From Novosphingobium sp. (GTDB lineage Bacteria; Pseudomonadota; Alphaproteobacteria; Sphingomonadales; Sphingomonadaceae), in the NCBI RefSeq assembly GCF_030699305.1, contig NZ_JAUYNB010000018.1:1-64000 (forward strand): a stretch of 64,000 nt of DNA. Direction: 5' to 3'. This document shows, piece after piece, positions 17,198 through 25,995 of the stretch (position 1 is its first letter; each line of letters starts with the position of its first letter). Below the pieces are notes generated by a model, which made no database searches, was not told where the DNA came from, and saw only the letters and a list, made by a program, of their open reading frames with translations. The translations under genes and the position numbers were made by a program.

Positions 17198-18144
17198 TGC
17201 GGCGCGCGCTCACTATCGCGGCAGTCATCGCGCTGGCCGGGGCCGCAGGCGTGGGGGCCAAGCCCAAACCGGCCAAAGTCGCCCCCCCGGTTGCCGCCCC
17301 TGCCCCGCCGCTGCCAACCAGCGTGGACCGCTTCGACATCGAGCAGTTTGAAGCCCTGGTGAAGAGCTTTGGCTGGCAGGCGTACGTCCCTGGCAATGGC
17401 CGCGCCGAGCGTTACATGGGGGTCACGAGCCCGCTAGGCATGCCCTATGTGCTGGACGGCGTGCAGTGCCCCGACGCCACGAGCAGCAGCTGCGAGGCCA
17501 TCCGGCTGCGATACATGAACCCGCTCCAGCACCCCAACGCGGCCAGCATCGCGCGGGAAATCAACGCGCGGCAGTTCTTTCTGCGCTTCCGGTTTCAACC
17601 CGATACGCAGGGCGGCGAACCATACCTGTTCCCCGAACGCACGATCATCCTGAAAGGCGGCGTCAGTCCCGCCCAGTTGAAGGCAAACCTCGTCGAATAC
17701 GACCGCTGGATGATCGAGGTCATCCCTTCCATCGGCCTGAGCCTGCCCGGTTCCTACACCGGCCCCCGCCCGCAGCGCGCCGCTCCGCCCGCTCCGGCTG
17801 CGCCATCAGGCTCTGGCCTGACGCCGGGGCTCTATAGCATGACGATGTCGACCGGTTCCGGCTCGTTCAGCCAGAACATCTGCCTGACGCCGTCCGATGT
17901 GCGCGATCCGCTCCTGAAAGTCGCGGCGGACATGACCAATGGCGGCAGTGGCTGCTCGGTTTCCAACGGCACCGGATCGGCCACGATGCAGTGCACCGGA
18001 CGGATCGTGGAGGGCAACATTTCCGCCACCGGCATGAGCGCCAGCCTGCGCTTTTCCGGCAACGCGCTGATTGATACCGACAGTATGGGCGGGCGGGCGC
18101 GCATCCAGTTTCAGGGCAGCGCCAGCCGCACCGGGGAGTGCTGA
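17197..18144 (+). CDS. Exported protein with YbjN-like and DUF3617-like parts
   Basis: The 315-aa protein starts with a signal peptide (MRRALTIAAVIALAGAAGVGA) and a Lys/Pro/Ala linker. A YbjN-like domain follows (residues 45-180: FDIEQFEALVKSFGW, GVQCP...SSSCEAIRLRYMN, INARQFFLRFRF, ILKGGVSPAQLKANL). A Pro/Ala linker at 190-208 leads to a C-terminal domain that starts LTPGLYSMTMST and ends SRTGEC, with Cys residues near ICLTPSDV and GSGCSVS, as in DUF3617 proteins. It shares one base with the preceding gene. It converges on mltG 13 nt away. The role is unknown; the pair is probably periplasmic. Confidence 0.68.
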   Translation: MRRALTIAAVIALAGAAGVGAKPKPAKVAPPVAAPAPPLPTSVDRFDIEQFEALVKSFGWQAYVPGNGRAERYMGVTSPLGMPYVLDGVQCPDATSSSCEAIRLRYMNPLQHPNAASIAREINARQFFLRFRFQPDTQGGEPYLFPERTIILKGGVSPAQLKANLVEYDRWMIEVIPSIGLSLPGSYTGPRPQRAAPPAPAAPSGSGLTPGLYSMTMSTGSGSFSQNICLTPSDVRDPLLKVAADMTNGGSGCSVSNGTGSATMQCTGRIVEGNISATGMSASLRFSGNALIDTDSMGGRARIQFQGSASRTGEC

Positions 18145-18157
18145 CCCGCCGCCGCGC

Positions 18158-19120
18158 TCAGAAGTCCCCGCGCGCCTTGCGGATCGCGTACCAGCGTTCG
18201 ACGTTGGCGTTATGCTCCGGCAGGGTTTCGGCAAACAGATGCCCGCCGGTGCCGTCCGCCACCATGTAGAGCGCCCGCGTTTGTGCCGGGTTCAGCACGG
18301 CGGCGATCGATTCCTTGCCCGGATTGGTGATCGGGCCGCGCGGCAGCCCGATCATGCTGTAGGTGTTATAGTCGTTCACCGCCTGGATCTCGCTCTGGCG
18401 GATGCGGCGGCCCAGCGGCTTGCCACGGGTGATCGGATAGATGATCGTGGGATCAGCCTGAAGCATGATCCCCTGCCGCAAACGGTTGGAATACAGCCCG
18501 GCCACGACCCGCCGTTCCGATGGCTTGCCGGTTTCCTTTTCGACGATCGCCGCCAGGCTCAACGCCTCTTCCGGGGTCTTGACCGCGATGTTTGGCCCGC
18601 GCCCGGCCCATAGTTCGGCCAGCGTGCGGCGCATCGCCGCCTGCATCCGCAGCACCACATCCTGACGGCTTTCACCGCGCCTGATTTCATAGGTGTCGGG
18701 CAGCACGGAGCCTTCGGCCGGGACTGCAAGCGCTCCGGTCAGCAACGGCTGCGCCATCAGCCGCTCATGGACCATGATCGACGGCATCCCTTCCGGGATC
18801 GTCACGAACCGGCGCAGCACGGCATCGCCTTGCAGGATCGAGAGAATCTTCGACGGGCTGCCCCCCTTGGGCAGCAGGAATTCGCCCGCCTTGATCGGTG
18901 CGCCGCCGCCAAAGATGCGCGCGCGCAGGCGGAACGCATCGGCGGAGGCAATCGCCCCTTCCGCTTCCAGCTTGGCCGCGACCGTGCCCAGACTGGAACC
19001 ATCGGGCACCATGAAGGGCGTATCCTTGCCCAATGGCCCTGAACCGTACCAGCCGGACACGAACCAGCCGAGCAGCAGAACGGCCGCAAGGGCGGCGGCC
19101 AGCGCGCCGCGGCGGATCAT
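18158..19120 (-). CDS. mltG: Endolytic peptidoglycan transglycosylase MltG
   Basis: The 320-aa inner membrane protein has one N-terminal membrane helix (residues 5-25). A LysM-like region (GSSLGTVAAKLEAEGAI) is followed by the YceG catalytic domain. The catalytic Glu is in LAAIVEKETGKPSERR near residue 218. Later segments NRLRQGIMLQADPTIIYP, YNTYSMIGLPRGPI, and NPGKESIAAVLNP are conserved. It cleaves nascent glycan strands and may set their length. Its ATG overlaps the fabF stop (TGATG), and a fabF-mltG pair is common in proteobacteria. Confidence 0.95.
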   Translation of the reverse strand: MIRRGALAAALAAVLLLGWFVSGWYGSGPLGKDTPFMVPDGSSLGTVAAKLEAEGAIASADAFRLRARIFGGGAPIKAGEFLLPKGGSPSKILSILQGDAVLRRFVTIPEGMPSIMVHERLMAQPLLTGALAVPAEGSVLPDTYEIRRGESRQDVVLRMQAAMRRTLAELWAGRGPNIAVKTPEEALSLAAIVEKETGKPSERRVVAGLYSNRLRQGIMLQADPTIIYPITRGKPLGRRIRQSEIQAVNDYNTYSMIGLPRGPITNPGKESIAAVLNPAQTRALYMVADGTGGHLFAETLPEHNANVERWYAIRKARGDF

Positions 19121-20382
19121 CAGTCTTCTACCGCCTTCACGATCACGCTGGCGTTGGTGCCGCCAAACCCGAAGCTGTTGTTGAGCGCAGCGCGCACCAC
19201 GCGCTTGCGGGCAACGTGCGGTACCAGATCAACGCCGTCGGTGCCGTCGTCCGGATCGTCCAGGTTCAGTGTCGGAGGCACGATCTGATCGCGGATCGCC
19301 AGGATGCAGAAGATCGTTTCCACCGCGCCCGCGCCGCCCAGCAAGTGGCCGATAGCCGACTTGGTGCTGCTCATCGACGCGCCGGTCAGGTCATCGCCCA
19401 GCACGCGCTTGACTGCAGCCAGTTCGATCGTGTCGGCCATGGTCGAAGTGCCATGGGCGTTGACATAGTCAATGTCCCCCGGACCCATCCCGGCCTTCTT
19501 CAGCGCCATGCGCATCGCCAGTTCCGCGCCCTTGCCTTCGGGGTGCGGGGCAGTGACGTGATAGGCATCGCCCGACAGGCCGTAACCCACCACTTCGGCA
19601 TAGATCTTCGCGCCGCGCGCTTTGGCGTGTTCGTATTCTTCGAGCACGACCACGCCCGCGCCTTCACCCATCACGAAGCCGTCGCGGCCCTTGTCATAGG
19701 GGCGGCTGGCCTGTTCAGGGCGGTCGTTATAGCTGCAATTGAGCGCGCGCGCCTGGGCGAACCCGGCCACACCCAGCGGGTTGACGGTGCCTTCCGCGCC
19801 GCCTGCCAGCATGATGTCGGCATCGTCATCGCGGATCATCCGCGCGGCATCGCCGATCGAGTGCGCCCCGGTGGAGCACGCCGTCACCACCGCGTGGTTC
19901 GGACCCATCAGCCCGTACTTGATCGAAACCTGACCGGAAATCAGGTTGATCAGGCGGCCATGCACGAAGTGCGGCGATACCCGGCCCGGTCCTTTTTCAT
20001 GCAGGACAATCGATTCGCTTTCGATCCCTGGCAGCCCGCCGATGCCCGAACCGATGGAGCAGCCGGTGCGGATTCGCATCGCTTCGTCCATTTCGGTCAG
20101 CCCGGCGTCTTCCAGCGCCTGCCCGGCGGCGTCGATGCCATAGATGATGAACGGATCGACCTGGCGCTGGACCTTATGGTCAACGCGCTTGTTCGGATCG
20201 AATCCGTATTCATGGTCGGCCGGCTTCACTTCGCAGGCGATGTGGCACTTGTGGTCGCTGGTATCGAACCGCGTGATCTTCCCCGCGCCGGACTTGCTGG
20301 CGAGGAGGTTCTTCCAGACCGTTTCGACATCCGCACCCAGCGGAGTGACAAGGCCCAGACCAGTTACGACTACACGACGCAT
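19120..20382 (-). CDS. fabF: 3-oxoacyl-[acyl-carrier-protein] synthase II
   Basis: FabF condenses malonyl-ACP with growing acyl-ACP in fatty acid elongation. The 420-aa protein has the catalytic triad: Cys in TACSTGAHSIGDA, His in NAHGTSTMADT, and His in SAIGHLLGGAGAVE. NNSFGFGGTNAS is near the end. The start is ATG 20382 (MRRVVVTGLGLVTPLG) because GGAG lies 6 nt upstream; the frame is open to 20406. It follows acpP after a 209-nt gap that contains tandem and REP-like repeats, and overlaps mltG. Confidence 0.96.
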   Translation of the reverse strand: MRRVVVTGLGLVTPLGADVETVWKNLLASKSGAGKITRFDTSDHKCHIACEVKPADHEYGFDPNKRVDHKVQRQVDPFIIYGIDAAGQALEDAGLTEMDEAMRIRTGCSIGSGIGGLPGIESESIVLHEKGPGRVSPHFVHGRLINLISGQVSIKYGLMGPNHAVVTACSTGAHSIGDAARMIRDDDADIMLAGGAEGTVNPLGVAGFAQARALNCSYNDRPEQASRPYDKGRDGFVMGEGAGVVVLEEYEHAKARGAKIYAEVVGYGLSGDAYHVTAPHPEGKGAELAMRMALKKAGMGPGDIDYVNAHGTSTMADTIELAAVKRVLGDDLTGASMSSTKSAIGHLLGGAGAVETIFCILAIRDQIVPPTLNLDDPDDGTDGVDLVPHVARKRVVRAALNNSFGFGGTNASVIVKAVED

Positions 20383-20435
20383 AGAAAGCTCCGAAAATAC
20401 CGGCATTCAGGCCTGACAGTGCAAACGGCAGGCCT

Positions 20436-20470
20436 GAAAACACAACAGGCCCGAAAAACACAACAGGCCC
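20436..20470. repeat. Tandem 17/18-nt repeat between acpP and fabF
   Basis: Two head-to-tail units, GAAAACACAACAGGCCC (20436-20452) and GAAAAACACAACAGGCCC (20453-20470), differ only by one A. A further AGGCCTGA motif flanks them at 20430-20437. They sit in the transcribed gap between acpP and fabF. No function is evident. Confidence 0.7.
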
Positions 20471-20480
20471 AGACCCTCGC

Positions 20481-20501
20481 GGGCTGAGCCTGTCGAAGCC
20501 C
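20481..20501. repeat. REP-like GAGCCTGTCGAAG element
   Basis: A third copy of the element seen at 948-1032. GGGCT (20481-20485) and AGCCC (20497-20501) close a short stem around GAGCCTGTCGA. It lies in the acpP-fabF gap. Confidence 0.6.
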
Positions 20502-20591
20502 CGTCCTTCACTTCGCACAAATCGGGAAGAAAGGGCAGCCCATCGACACGCTCAGGGCAAACGGGGAATGGTTGGGCTGTGCAGCCCGCGA

Positions 20592-20828
20592 TCAGCCCTT
20601 GTGATCGTTGATGAACTTGATCGCGTCCGAGACGGTAGCGATCTTTTCAGCCGCATCGTCAGGGATTTCCACGCCAAACTCTTCTTCAAAGGCCATGACG
20701 AGTTCGACGATGTCGAGGCTGTCGGCACCCAGGTCGTCGATAAAGCTCGCGTCCTCGGTGACCTTGTCGGCTTCGACGCCGAGATGCTCGACGACTATCT
20801 TTTTAACCCGATCAGCGGTGTCGCTCAT
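20592..20828 (-). CDS. acpP: Acyl carrier protein
   Basis: The 78-aa acidic protein carries growing acyl chains on phosphopantetheine attached to Ser in [10 protein letters not shown] (about residue 38). Length, charge and helix pattern ([18 protein letters not shown]..., [17 protein letters not shown]) are those of the housekeeping ACP. It precedes fabF on the same strand. The gap upstream to aspS is 173 nt and should hold its promoter; CGCAGTTAT occurs there twice in tandem (about 20932-20952). Confidence 0.97.
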   Translation of the reverse strand: MSDTADRVKKIVVEHLGVEADKVTEDASFIDDLGADSLDIVELVMAFEEEFGVEIPDDAAEKIATVSDAIKFINDHKG

Positions 20829-21001
20829 TCTTGTGCCCCTTCAAAAACGGAAGATGGAATATCGAATGCCGCCCTAATACCCGCATTGCCCGCTGGCAAG
20901 AGCAATGCGGCGCGGTCCATACCACTTCATCCGCAGTTATTCGCAGTTATCCGGCGGTTCACCGCAACCCGGTTACCCGCCAGCCGACCAGTCGCTGCCG
21001 A

Positions 21002-22786
21002 TCACTGCGCCTTGGGCGGTTCCACCACGCGCAAGTGCAGTTCGCGCAGCTGCCTGTTTTCCGGCAGCGAGGGCGCACCCATCAGCAGGTCTTCGGCGCG
21101 CTGGTTCATCGGGAACAGCGTGATTTCACGCAAGTTCTGCGCGCCGCACAGCAGCATCACGATCCGGTCGACGCCAGCGGCCATCCCGCCATGCGGCGGT
21201 GCGCCGTACTGGAACGCCCGGTAAAGCCCGCCGAAGCGGTCTTCCACGTCCTGCTGCGACAGCCCGGTCAACTCGAACGCCTTGACCATCAGGTCCGGGT
21301 GCTGGTTGCGGATCGAGCCGGAGGCGATTTCGAAGCCGTTGCAAACCAGATCGTACTGATAGGCCAGAATCGTCAGCGGGTCCTGATTCTGCAGCGCGTC
21401 CATCCCGCCCTGCGGCATCGAGAACGGGTTGTGCGCGAAATCGACCTTCTTGTTGTCCTCGTCCCATTCGTAGAAAGGGAAATCGACGATCCAGCACAGT
21501 TCGAACCGGTCCTTGTCGATCAGGCAGAGCTGATCGCCGACGCGGGTGCGCGCGGCCCCGGCCAGCTTCGCGGCCTGCTCTTCCTTGCCCGCGGCAAAGA
21601 ACGCACCGTCATCGGGGCCAAGGCCGAGCGCATCGAACAGCGCGGCCATCTTGTCCTCGCCGTGGTTCTTGGCGATCGGCCCGCCGAACACGCCCGCCTT
21701 GCGGGTGACATAGCCAAGACCCGCATGGCCTTCGCTGCGCGCCCAGTCGTTCATTTCGTCGAAGAACTTGCGGCTCTTTTCCGCCGTGTTCGGGGCCGGG
21801 ATCAGACGCACGACGCCGCCGGTGCCGACGATCTTTTCGAACAGGCCAAAGCCCGACGCGGTGAACTCGCTCGTCACGTCACGGATGATCAGCGGGTTGC
21901 GCAAGTCCGGCTTGTCCGAACCGTAATCCAGCATCGCCTTGGCATGGGCGATGCGCGGGAAGCTGCCCGCCGGGGTTACGTGGCGGCCCTCGGCAAAGGC
22001 TTCGAACACGCCCGCCAGCACCGGCTCCATCGTTTCCCAGACTTCTTCCTGGGTGACGAAGCTCATTTCCAGATCGAGCTGATAGAACTCGCCCGGCAGG
22101 CGGTCAGCGCGCGGGTCTTCGTCGCGGAAGCACGGCGCAATCTGGAAATAGCGGTCAAAGCCCGCCACCATCAGCAGCTGCTTGTACTGCTGCGGGGCCT
22201 GCGGCAGAGCATAGAACTTGCCCGCATGAATGCGGCTGGGGACCAGAAAGTCGCGCGCCCCTTCGGGGCTGGAGGCGGTCAGGATCGGGGTCGAAAACTC
22301 GGTAAAGCCCACCCCTTCCATCCGGCGGCGCATGTCCGAGATGATCCTGGTGCGCTTGACGATATTGGTGTGCAGCGTTTCGCGGCGCAGATCGAGGAAG
22401 CGATAGCGCAGGCGGATGTCTTCCGGGTATTCCTGTTCCCCGGCCACCGGCAGCGGCAGTTCCTCGGCGCGGCTGAGGACCGTGGCGGCGCGGGCGAACA
22501 CTTCGATTCCGCCGGTCGGCAGATTGGGGTTCACGGTCGCCGCATTGCGGGCCTTGACCTCACCGTCGATGGTCACGACGCTTTCGGCGCGCAGCGATTC
22601 AAGGATGGCCAGCGCCGGGCTGTCGCTGTCGGCGACGATCTGGGTGATCCCGTAATGGTCGCGCAAGTCGACGAACAGGACGCCGCCGTGATCGCGCTTG
22701 CGATGAACCCAGCCGGACAGGCGGATAGTCTGGCCAACATCGGCTGCGTTGAGCGCGCCGCAGGTGTGCGAACGATAGAGATGCAT
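21002..22786 (-). CDS. aspS: Aspartyl-tRNA synthetase
   Basis: The 594-aa class IIb synthetase is of bacterial length with the GAD insertion domain. An N-terminal OB-fold anticodon domain ([21 protein letters not shown]) is followed by motif 2 ([10 protein letters not shown]) and motif 3 ([14 protein letters not shown]). QLDLEMSFV is the aspartate-specific segment. The start is set at [10 protein letters not shown] (22786). Discriminating or non-discriminating (Asp/Asn) specificity cannot be told from sequence by eye. It diverges from rnd across 114 nt. Confidence 0.96.
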   Translation of the reverse strand: MHLYRSHTCGALNAADVGQTIRLSGWVHRKRDHGGVLFVDLRDHYGITQIVADSDSPALAILESLRAESVVTIDGEVKARNAATVNPNLPTGGIEVFARAATVLSRAEELPLPVAGEQEYPEDIRLRYRFLDLRRETLHTNIVKRTRIISDMRRRMEGVGFTEFSTPILTASSPEGARDFLVPSRIHAGKFYALPQAPQQYKQLLMVAGFDRYFQIAPCFRDEDPRADRLPGEFYQLDLEMSFVTQEEVWETMEPVLAGVFEAFAEGRHVTPAGSFPRIAHAKAMLDYGSDKPDLRNPLIIRDVTSEFTASGFGLFEKIVGTGGVVRLIPAPNTAEKSRKFFDEMNDWARSEGHAGLGYVTRKAGVFGGPIAKNHGEDKMAALFDALGLGPDDGAFFAAGKEEQAAKLAGAARTRVGDQLCLIDKDRFELCWIVDFPFYEWDEDNKKVDFAHNPFSMPQGGMDALQNQDPLTILAYQYDLVCNGFEIASGSIRNQHPDLMVKAFELTGLSQQDVEDRFGGLYRAFQYGAPPHGGMAAGVDRIVMLLCGAQNLREITLFPMNQRAEDLLMGAPSLPENRQLRELHLRVVEPPKAQ

Positions 22787-22900
22787 CGAAACTCTTTCCA
22801 ATCGGCTGCCGATCAGGCAGGGGGAAGTCGCGGCTAACAGGCGATAGCGGCGTTTTTGTCAAGCCACGGGCTCGCACGGGCCCACTTACAGAAAAGCACC

Positions 22901-24202
22901 ATGAAGATACATCCACTGATTACGACGACCGAGGCGCTGGCTGAACTGTGCGAACGCCTGTCCAAAGCGCAGTTCGTGTGCGTCGATACCGAGTTCATGC
23001 GGGAAAACACGTATTGGCCGGAACTCTGCCTGATCCAGATCGCCGACACGCACGAAGCTGCCGCGATTGATCCGCTCGCGCGGGGCCTTGATATGGCGCC
23101 GCTGCTCGACCTGCTGGTCGATAACGAGGACGTGCTGAAGGTGTTTCACGCCGGCGGGCAGGATGTGGAAATCATCTACAACCTGACCGGCAAGACCCCG
23201 CACCCGATCTTCGATACGCAGATCGCGATGATGGCGGTCAGCCAGTCCGAACAGATCGGCTATTCCAACCTGGTCGAAGCCTGGCTGGGCCTGACCGTCG
23301 ACAAGGGCGCGCGCTTTACCGACTGGTCGCGCCGCCCGCTGAGCGAACGCCAGATCGAATATGCCATCGGCGATGTCACCCACCTGTCAAAGATCTTCCC
23401 CAAACTGCTCAATCGCCTGATGAAAACCGGGCGCGGCGAATGGCTGGATATCGAGATGGAAAAGCTGGCCGATCCGGCCAACTATCGCAACGATCCCGGT
23501 GCCGCATGGCAGCGGATCAAGGCGGCGGGCCGCAATCCGGCAATGCTGGGCCGCCTTAAAGCCATGGCCGCGTGGCGCGAACTGGAAGCGCAGGACAAGA
23601 ATATCCCGCGCGGCCGGATCGCCCGCGATGAAACCCTGGCCGACATGGCCAGCCACCCGCCCCGCCAGCAGGCCGACCTTGCCAAAGTGCGCGGGCTGTC
23701 CGCCGGGTGGAAAGACAACGAAATCGGCAAGCGGCTGATGGCCACGCTCGAAGCGGCGACACCGCTGACCGACGCCGAACTGCCCCCGCGCACCCCGCGC
23801 GGCGCGCCGCTGGGCAAGGAAGGCGCGCTGGTGGCCGATCTGCTGAAGCTGCTGCTCAAGATCCGCAGCCGCGAGATCGACGTGGCCGCCCGGCTGATGG
23901 CCCGCAGCGAGGATCTGGAACTGCTGGCCGCAGGTGTGCGGCAATTGCCGCTGCTGGATGGCTGGCGGTTTGAACAGTTCGGCAAGGATGCGCTGGACCT
24001 TGTGGAGGGAAAGCTCGCCTTCGCCGTGGTGAACGGCAAGCTGAAGATGACCCGGATCGAAGACGCCCAGCGCGAAGCCGACGCCGCCGACGACGCCGCC
24101 AATGAGGCTGGGGATAAGGTTGTGGATGAAGCTGGGGATGAGGCTGATCTGGCCAGGGCTGATGACGCCGGGGCCGATGAGCTCGCCGAGGTCACCGAAT
24201 GA
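22901..24202 (+). CDS. rnd: Ribonuclease D
   Basis: This 433-aa 3'-5' exoribonuclease trims tRNA precursors. The DEDDy exonuclease residues are visible: FVCVDTEFMRE (Exo I), FHAGGQDVEII (Exo II), and QIEYAIGDVTHL (Exo III with the Tyr). Two HRDC domains follow. The C-terminal tail of about 50 residues is acidic and low in complexity (Asp/Glu/Ala-rich, residues about 385-433), unusual for the family. The start is ATG 22901 (MKIHPLITTTEAL). The stop overlaps oxyR by 4 nt, so the two are coupled. Confidence 0.94.
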   Translation: MKIHPLITTTEALAELCERLSKAQFVCVDTEFMRENTYWPELCLIQIADTHEAAAIDPLARGLDMAPLLDLLVDNEDVLKVFHAGGQDVEIIYNLTGKTPHPIFDTQIAMMAVSQSEQIGYSNLVEAWLGLTVDKGARFTDWSRRPLSERQIEYAIGDVTHLSKIFPKLLNRLMKTGRGEWLDIEMEKLADPANYRNDPGAAWQRIKAAGRNPAMLGRLKAMAAWRELEAQDKNIPRGRIARDETLADMASHPPRQQADLAKVRGLSAGWKDNEIGKRLMATLEAATPLTDAELPPRTPRGAPLGKEGALVADLLKLLLKIRSREIDVAARLMARSEDLELLAAGVRQLPLLDGWRFEQFGKDALDLVEGKLAFAVVNGKLKMTRIEDAQREADAADDAANEAGDKVVDEAGDEADLARADDAGADELAEVTE

Positions 24203-25095
24203 GCAGCTACCTGCCCACGCTCAAGCAGTTGCAATATCTTGTTTCACTGCATGAACATGGGCATTTCGGCCGCGCGGCAGAGGCGTGTTTCGTCTCGCAA
24301 TCCACGCTGTCGGCGGGCCTGCGCGATCTCGAAACCTTGCTGGGCGTGGTGCTGGTGGAACGCACCAAGCGCGCGGTGCGGTTCACCCCGCTGGGCAACG
24401 CGGTCGTCGCGAAAGCGCACCGCCTGTTGCGTGAGGCCGAGGAACTGTCCGACATGGTCCAGTCCGCCGGACAGCCGCTGTCAGGCGAAGTTCGGATGAG
24501 CGTGATCCCCACGATTGCTCCGTTCCTGCTGCCCCGAATGCTTCCGCGCCTGCGCCGCGAGCGCCCCGCGCTGAAGCTGTTCCTGCGCGAGGAACCCAGC
24601 GGCGCGGCAATCGAATCGCTGCATCACGGCCGGTCAGACTGCGTGCTGCTCGCCCTGCCCTATCCGACCGGCGAGGTGGAAAAGGAAACGATCGAGCTCG
24701 ACGCGCTGTTCGTCGCCTTCCCCAAGGACGATCCGCGCGACCCGCCGATGGAAATCTCGCCCGACCTGATCGACGAGAACCGCCTGTTGCTGCTGGAAGA
24801 CGGCCACTGCCTGAAGGAACACGCGCTGGCCGCGTGCAACCGCCCGGAACTGCGCGCCTCGGCCACAATGATCGGCACCAGCCTGCATACGCTGGTGCAG
24901 ATGGTCGACAATGGGCTGGGTCTGACCATGCTGCCGGAAATGGCGCTGGATGCGGGCATTCTCAACGGCACCAACGTGGTCGCCCGCCCGCTCAAATCCG
25001 ACACCGCCAACCGCGAAATCGCCCTCGTCTGGCGCAAGAACAGCCCCCGCTCCGAAGAATTCCGCCTGCTGGCCGAGGAACTGCGCGCGGGTTAG
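24199..25095 (+). CDS. oxyR: Hydrogen peroxide-sensing LysR-type regulator OxyR
   Basis: The 298-aa protein has an N-terminal winged helix (LKQLQYLVSLHEHGHFGRAA) and a C-terminal sensor domain. The redox pair is Cys204 and Cys213 (GHCLKEHALAAC), spaced as Cys199/Cys208 of E. coli OxyR, so peroxide sensing by disulfide formation is well supported. Its ATG overlaps the rnd stop, so it has no promoter of its own immediately upstream; most LysR genes are instead divergent from a target. Likely targets include peroxide-defence genes such as the peroxiredoxin at 14.0 kb. Confidence 0.93.
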   Translation: MSSYLPTLKQLQYLVSLHEHGHFGRAAEACFVSQSTLSAGLRDLETLLGVVLVERTKRAVRFTPLGNAVVAKAHRLLREAEELSDMVQSAGQPLSGEVRMSVIPTIAPFLLPRMLPRLRRERPALKLFLREEPSGAAIESLHHGRSDCVLLALPYPTGEVEKETIELDALFVAFPKDDPRDPPMEISPDLIDENRLLLLEDGHCLKEHALAACNRPELRASATMIGTSLHTLVQMVDNGLGLTMLPEMALDAGILNGTNVVARPLKSDTANREIALVWRKNSPRSEEFRLLAEELRAG

Positions 25096-25120
25096 TCCCG
25101 CCCCAAGCCTGCACACATGC

Positions 25121-25260
25121 CGTCATGCTGAACTTGTTTCAGCATCCATCAGGCCGCAGGCACTGGTCTATCAAGTTTTAGCGTGGCGGAGCGGCCGTTG
25201 CCTCCACTGCACCATCAGTTCTGGCGGGGAAATGGACCCTGAAACAAGTTCAGGGTGACG
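25121..25260. repeat. Composite intergenic repeat, copy 2 of 3
   Basis: ATGCTGAA-CTTGT-TTCAGCAT (25125-25145) and ACCCTGAA-ACAAG-TTCAGGGT (25236-25256) bracket about 90 bp. The outer ends are GTCATGC and AGGGTGAC. It fills the gap between the convergent genes oxyR and pgsA, where it could act as a hairpin-rich 3' end for both. Compare 66-188 and 53498-53580. Confidence 0.75.
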
Positions 25261-25288
25261 GGTAAGGGTAAGGGGAAGGGCTCCCCCC

Positions 25289-25882
25289 TCAATCCATGTG
25301 CTTCAGGCCAACTCGCAGGTAATCCCAGCCCGTAATCACGGTCAGGATCGCCGCCGCCCACAGCGTGGTCAGGCCCACGGTGTGCGGCACGTTGATGACC
25401 TCGCCCATGACATCGACCGTCCAGCGCGGCAGGGCGCGGCCCAGGATCAGGGCGCCCAGCGCGACCATCTGGAACGTGGTCTTCCACTTGGCCAGCTGCG
25501 ACACCGGGATCGACACGCGCAGCCCGCCCAGGAATTCGCGCAGGCCCGACACCGCGATTTCGCGGATCAGGATCACCAGCCCGGCGACCACGTGCAGATC
25601 GCCGACATACGGCCCGGTCAGCACGCCCTTGGCCGCGAGCGCCAGAATCACTGCGGCGATCATGATCTTGTCCGCGATCGGATCGAGGAACTGGCCCAGT
25701 TTCGACACCGCCCCCTGGCTGCGGGCGACATAGCCATCGAAGTAATCGGTGATGCCCATCAGGCAATAGAGCGCAAACGCCCAGACATAGCCCCCTTCCC
25801 AGCGCGGCCACCACAGCAGCGCGACAAGCAGGGGCACCGCGACGATCCGCGACAGGGTGAGCAGGTTGGGCAGCGTCAGCAT
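25289..25882 (-). CDS. pgsA: CDP-diacylglycerol-glycerol-3-phosphate 3-phosphatidyltransferase
   Basis: The 197-aa polytopic inner membrane enzyme makes phosphatidylglycerol phosphate, the committed step to phosphatidylglycerol and cardiolipin. The CDP-alcohol phosphotransferase signature is complete: D-Y-F-D-G-Y-V-A-R followed by GQFLDPIADK (about residues 47-74). It begins MLTLPNLLTLSRIVAVPLL, the conserved PgsA start. It is monocistronic and diverges from the LplT-like gene. The substrate CDP-diacylglycerol is supplied by cdsA at 52.7 kb. Confidence 0.94.
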   Translation of the reverse strand: MLTLPNLLTLSRIVAVPLLVALLWWPRWEGGYVWAFALYCLMGITDYFDGYVARSQGAVSKLGQFLDPIADKIMIAAVILALAAKGVLTGPYVGDLHVVAGLVILIREIAVSGLREFLGGLRVSIPVSQLAKWKTTFQMVALGALILGRALPRWTVDVMGEVINVPHTVGLTTLWAAAILTVITGWDYLRVGLKHMD

Positions 25883-25995
25883 GGGTGCAACGCATAACCG
25901 GCATGACGCCTGCGCAAAAGGGGCTGATTGGGGGTTGTTGCGTCATAATTCGCAGCTAGGGTCCGCCCCGACATGAGCGGCCGCAAAGTGAACGC

